A program made the translations under genes and the position numbers. Shown here piece after piece: positions 7,654 through 9,102 of a DNA stretch of 9,102 nt. The notes beneath the pieces are model-generated. The model made no database searches. It saw only the letters and a list, made by a program, of their open reading frames with translations, and was not told where the DNA came from. Every line of letters begins with the position of its first letter. Position 1 is the stretch's first letter. Source of the stretch: Verrucomicrobiota bacterium (lineage in GTDB: Bacteria; Verrucomicrobiota; Verrucomicrobiia; Verrucomicrobiales; Akkermansiaceae); contig JAPLUJ010000427.1 in assembly GCA_026397695.1 (NCBI GenBank), positions 1-9,102 of the forward strand, given 5' to 3'.

Positions 7654-9102
7654 ATGGCTTGCGAATCCTACTATCGTTCTCTCACCCGCCGCGACTTCTT
7701 CGGCCAGTCCGCACGCGGCCTCGGCGTGGCCGCCCTGGCCAGCCTGTTAGGCGACAGCCTGCGCGGTGACACCAACTCCGCCCTCGCAATCAGGAAGTTG
7801 TTGCCGCACTTCGCACCCAAGGCCAAGCGTGTCATCTACCTGTTCATGTTAGGGGCGCCCTCGCAGATCGACCTACTCGATTACGGCTTGGACAAACTCT
7901 TCGACACCGACCTGCCCGAATCGATCCGCAAGGGCCAGCGCCTCACCGGCATGACCTCCGGCCAGGCGCGCTTCCCCGTAGCACCGTCCAAATTCAAGTT
8001 CACCCAACACGGCCAGGGCGGCACTTGGTTCAGCGAAATCCTGCCGTGGACGGCGAAGATGGCCGACGACCTGTGTGTCATCAAGACGATGCACACCGAG
8101 GCCATCAATCACGAACCCGCCAACTCCTTCATCAACACCGGCAACATGAACCCCGGCAGACCGTGCATCGGCTCATGGCTGTCCTACGGCCTCGGCTCGA
8201 TGAACGAAAACCTGCCCGCCTTCGTCGTCCTCCACGCCCAACACTCGAACCCCAACTCCAACGTCCAGGCGATCTCCGCCAGACTCTGGTCCAGCGGCCC
8301 CATCCCGTCGCAACACAGCGGCGTCGCCAGCCGCCCGACCGGCGGCGGCATCCAATTCCTCAATGACCCGCCAGGCATGGATCGCGCCACCCGCCGCCGG
8401 ATGTTAGACAGCCTCGCCGCCCTCAACCAACAGGAGGCCGACGCGTCCCTCGACCCGGAAACCCTCACCCGCATCGCCCAGTATGAAATGGCCTTCCGCA
8501 TGCAGGCCTCGGTTCCCGAACTCACCGATCTCTCCAAGGAACCCGACCGCGTCCGCGCACTTTACGGCCCGGACGTCAACAAGCCCGGCACCTTCGCCCA
8601 CTGCGCCCTGCTCGCCCGCCGCATGGCCGAACGCGGCGTGCGCTTCGTCCAGATCTACCACCGCGGCTGGGACCAGCACGGCACCCTGCCCGCCCATATC
8701 AGCTCGCAGTGCATGGACGTCGACCAGGCATGCCACGCCCTCGTCCAGGACCTCAAGGCCCGCGGATTGTTAGATGACACCCTGGTCGTGTGGGGCGGCG
8801 AATTCGGCCGCACCGTTTACAGCCAGGGCACCCTCACCCGCGACAACTACGGCCGCGACCACCACCCGAAGAACTTCTGCATCTGGATGGCTGGCGGCGG
8901 CGTCCAAGGCGGCATGACCTACGGGGAAACCGACGATTTTTCCTACAACATCGTCAAGGACCCCGTGCATCTCCGCGACTTCCACGCCACCTTGCTCCAC
9001 CTGCTCGGCATCGACCACGAGCGCATGAGCATCCGCAGCCAGGGCCTCGACATGCGCCTCACTGGTGTTGAACCCGCCATGGTCGTCAAGGGCATCCTGG
9101 CC
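7654..9102 (+). CDS. Tat-exported DUF1501 protein (3' end cut by window)
   Basis: ATG 7654 opens a frame that stays open to the last base: 483 codons without a stop. The start lies 7 bp after the previous stop. [24 protein letters not shown] (residues 10-33, shown here as motif LTRRDFF plus a hydrophobic stretch) is a twin-arginine signal, so the protein is exported folded. Family features of DUF1501, a branch of the alkaline phosphatase/sulfatase-like fold, follow: [17 protein letters not shown] (61-77), [11 protein letters not shown] (147-157), GWDQHG (338-343), [10 protein letters not shown] (378-387), GRDHHPKNF (400-408), [10 protein letters not shown] (411-420) and the C-terminal [12 protein letters not shown] (464-475). 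The conserved His, Asp and Glu in these motifs are plausible metal ligands. Members usually end shortly after this last motif, so very little is probably missing. DUF1501 genes commonly sit next to PSCyt/PSD1 genes, and partnership is the likeliest reading; the enzymatic activity is not established. Confidence 0.95.
   Translation, partial: MACESYYRSLTRRDFFGQSARGLGVAALASLLGDSLRGDTNSALAIRKLLPHFAPKAKRVIYLFMLGAPSQIDLLDYGLDKLFDTDLPESIRKGQRLTGMTSGQARFPVAPSKFKFTQHGQGGTWFSEILPWTAKMADDLCVIKTMHTEAINHEPANSFINTGNMNPGRPCIGSWLSYGLGSMNENLPAFVVLHAQHSNPNSNVQAISARLWSSGPIPSQHSGVASRPTGGGIQFLNDPPGMDRATRRRMLDSLAALNQQEADASLDPETLTRIAQYEMAFRMQASVPELTDLSKEPDRVRALYGPDVNKPGTFAHCALLARRMAERGVRFVQIYHRGWDQHGTLPAHISSQCMDVDQACHALVQDLKARGLLDDTLVVWGGEFGRTVYSQGTLTRDNYGRDHHPKNFCIWMAGGGVQGGMTYGETDDFSYNIVKDPVHLRDFHATLLHLLGIDHERMSIRSQGLDMRLTGVEPAMVVKGILA

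Larger units (their letters stand above)
94..8774. repeat. Dispersed short motif TGTTAGA / TCTAACA (GTTAG core), 27 copies
   Basis: Exact TGTTAGA starts at 788, 869, 1037, 2039, 3142, 5122, 6859, 8402 and 8768; the reverse complement TCTAACA starts at 94, 651, 4365 and 5033. One-mismatch relatives keeping GTTAG/CTAAC start at 933, 1269, 1653, 2084, 2153, 2445, 2736, 4301, 4911, 6230, 6251, 7481, 7745 and 7847. (Those at 2084, 2153, 2445, 2736, 1653 and 7481 may differ at more than one flanking base.) Copies occur in all four genes and twice between genes, on both strands and in several codon registers. A dense, frame-independent motif of this sort is typical of uptake, recombination or chromosome-organisation signals, but its role here is unknown. 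Confidence 0.75.

Noticed and set aside
94..8774. TGTTAGA excess as a sequencing or base-calling artefact at methylated sites.
   Set aside because: The TTA codons fall at leucines that the families conserve ([25 protein letters not shown]), and CTA-ACN at conserved LDLTGLPP. No single original motif could be miscalled into all registers while keeping these residues. Raw reads would still be a worthwhile check.
1..9102. CRISPR array, tRNA, rRNA, transposase or attachment site.
   Set aside because: I saw no regularly spaced direct repeats, no tRNA-like cloverleaf, no transposase motif and no flanking direct repeats.

Overview
This is GC-rich DNA (low-to-mid 60s % GC by eye) carrying four same-strand protein genes. 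Their families are characteristic of the Planctomycetota-Verrucomicrobiota-Chlamydiota group: planctomycete cytochrome domains (PSCyt1/PSCyt2), PSD1 (DUF1553), DUF1501 and an HzsA-related c-type haem protein. Weak or absent Shine-Dalgarno sequences fit that group. I lean to a Verrucomicrobiota member, but the window cannot exclude a planctomycete.

Layout. (1) Positions 1-2352 hold the 3' part of a gene for an HzsA-related protein: a beta-rich domain ending in a CVGCH haem site, followed by a long HEAT-repeat tail. (2) Positions 2353-2753 are a 401-bp intergenic region. It holds a good rho-independent terminator (2517-2549), a possible small-RNA gene ending at that terminator (promoter-like boxes at 2387-2414), a long inverted repeat (2591-2624) and a short minus-strand reading frame that may be a gene remnant. 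(3) Positions 2754/2778-9102 are a tight three-gene operon with gaps of 12 and 7 bp. It encodes a membrane DUF2231-PSCyt1-LRR protein, a 1084-residue PSCyt1-PSCyt2-LamG-PSD1 protein, and a Tat-exported DUF1501 protein that is still open at the window edge.

How the genes may work together. All four products look exported or membrane-attached and three carry CxxCH haem c sites. PSCyt/PSD1 plus DUF1501 pairs are abundant in this phylum group but lack an established biochemical function. The sequence supports a cell-envelope complex with haem sites and protein- or glycan-binding scaffolds (LRR, LamG, HEAT), and no specific substrate.

The most unusual signal is at DNA level. GTTAG/CTAAC occurs 27 times, with core TGTTAGA present 13 times on the two strands against roughly 0.35 expected from base composition. 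It lies in several codon registers and also between genes. All 17 TTAG sites are preceded by G, and 13 of 15 TTA leucine codons sit inside it. This looks like a dispersed genome motif, comparable in kind to an uptake sequence or to HIP1, not a codon preference.
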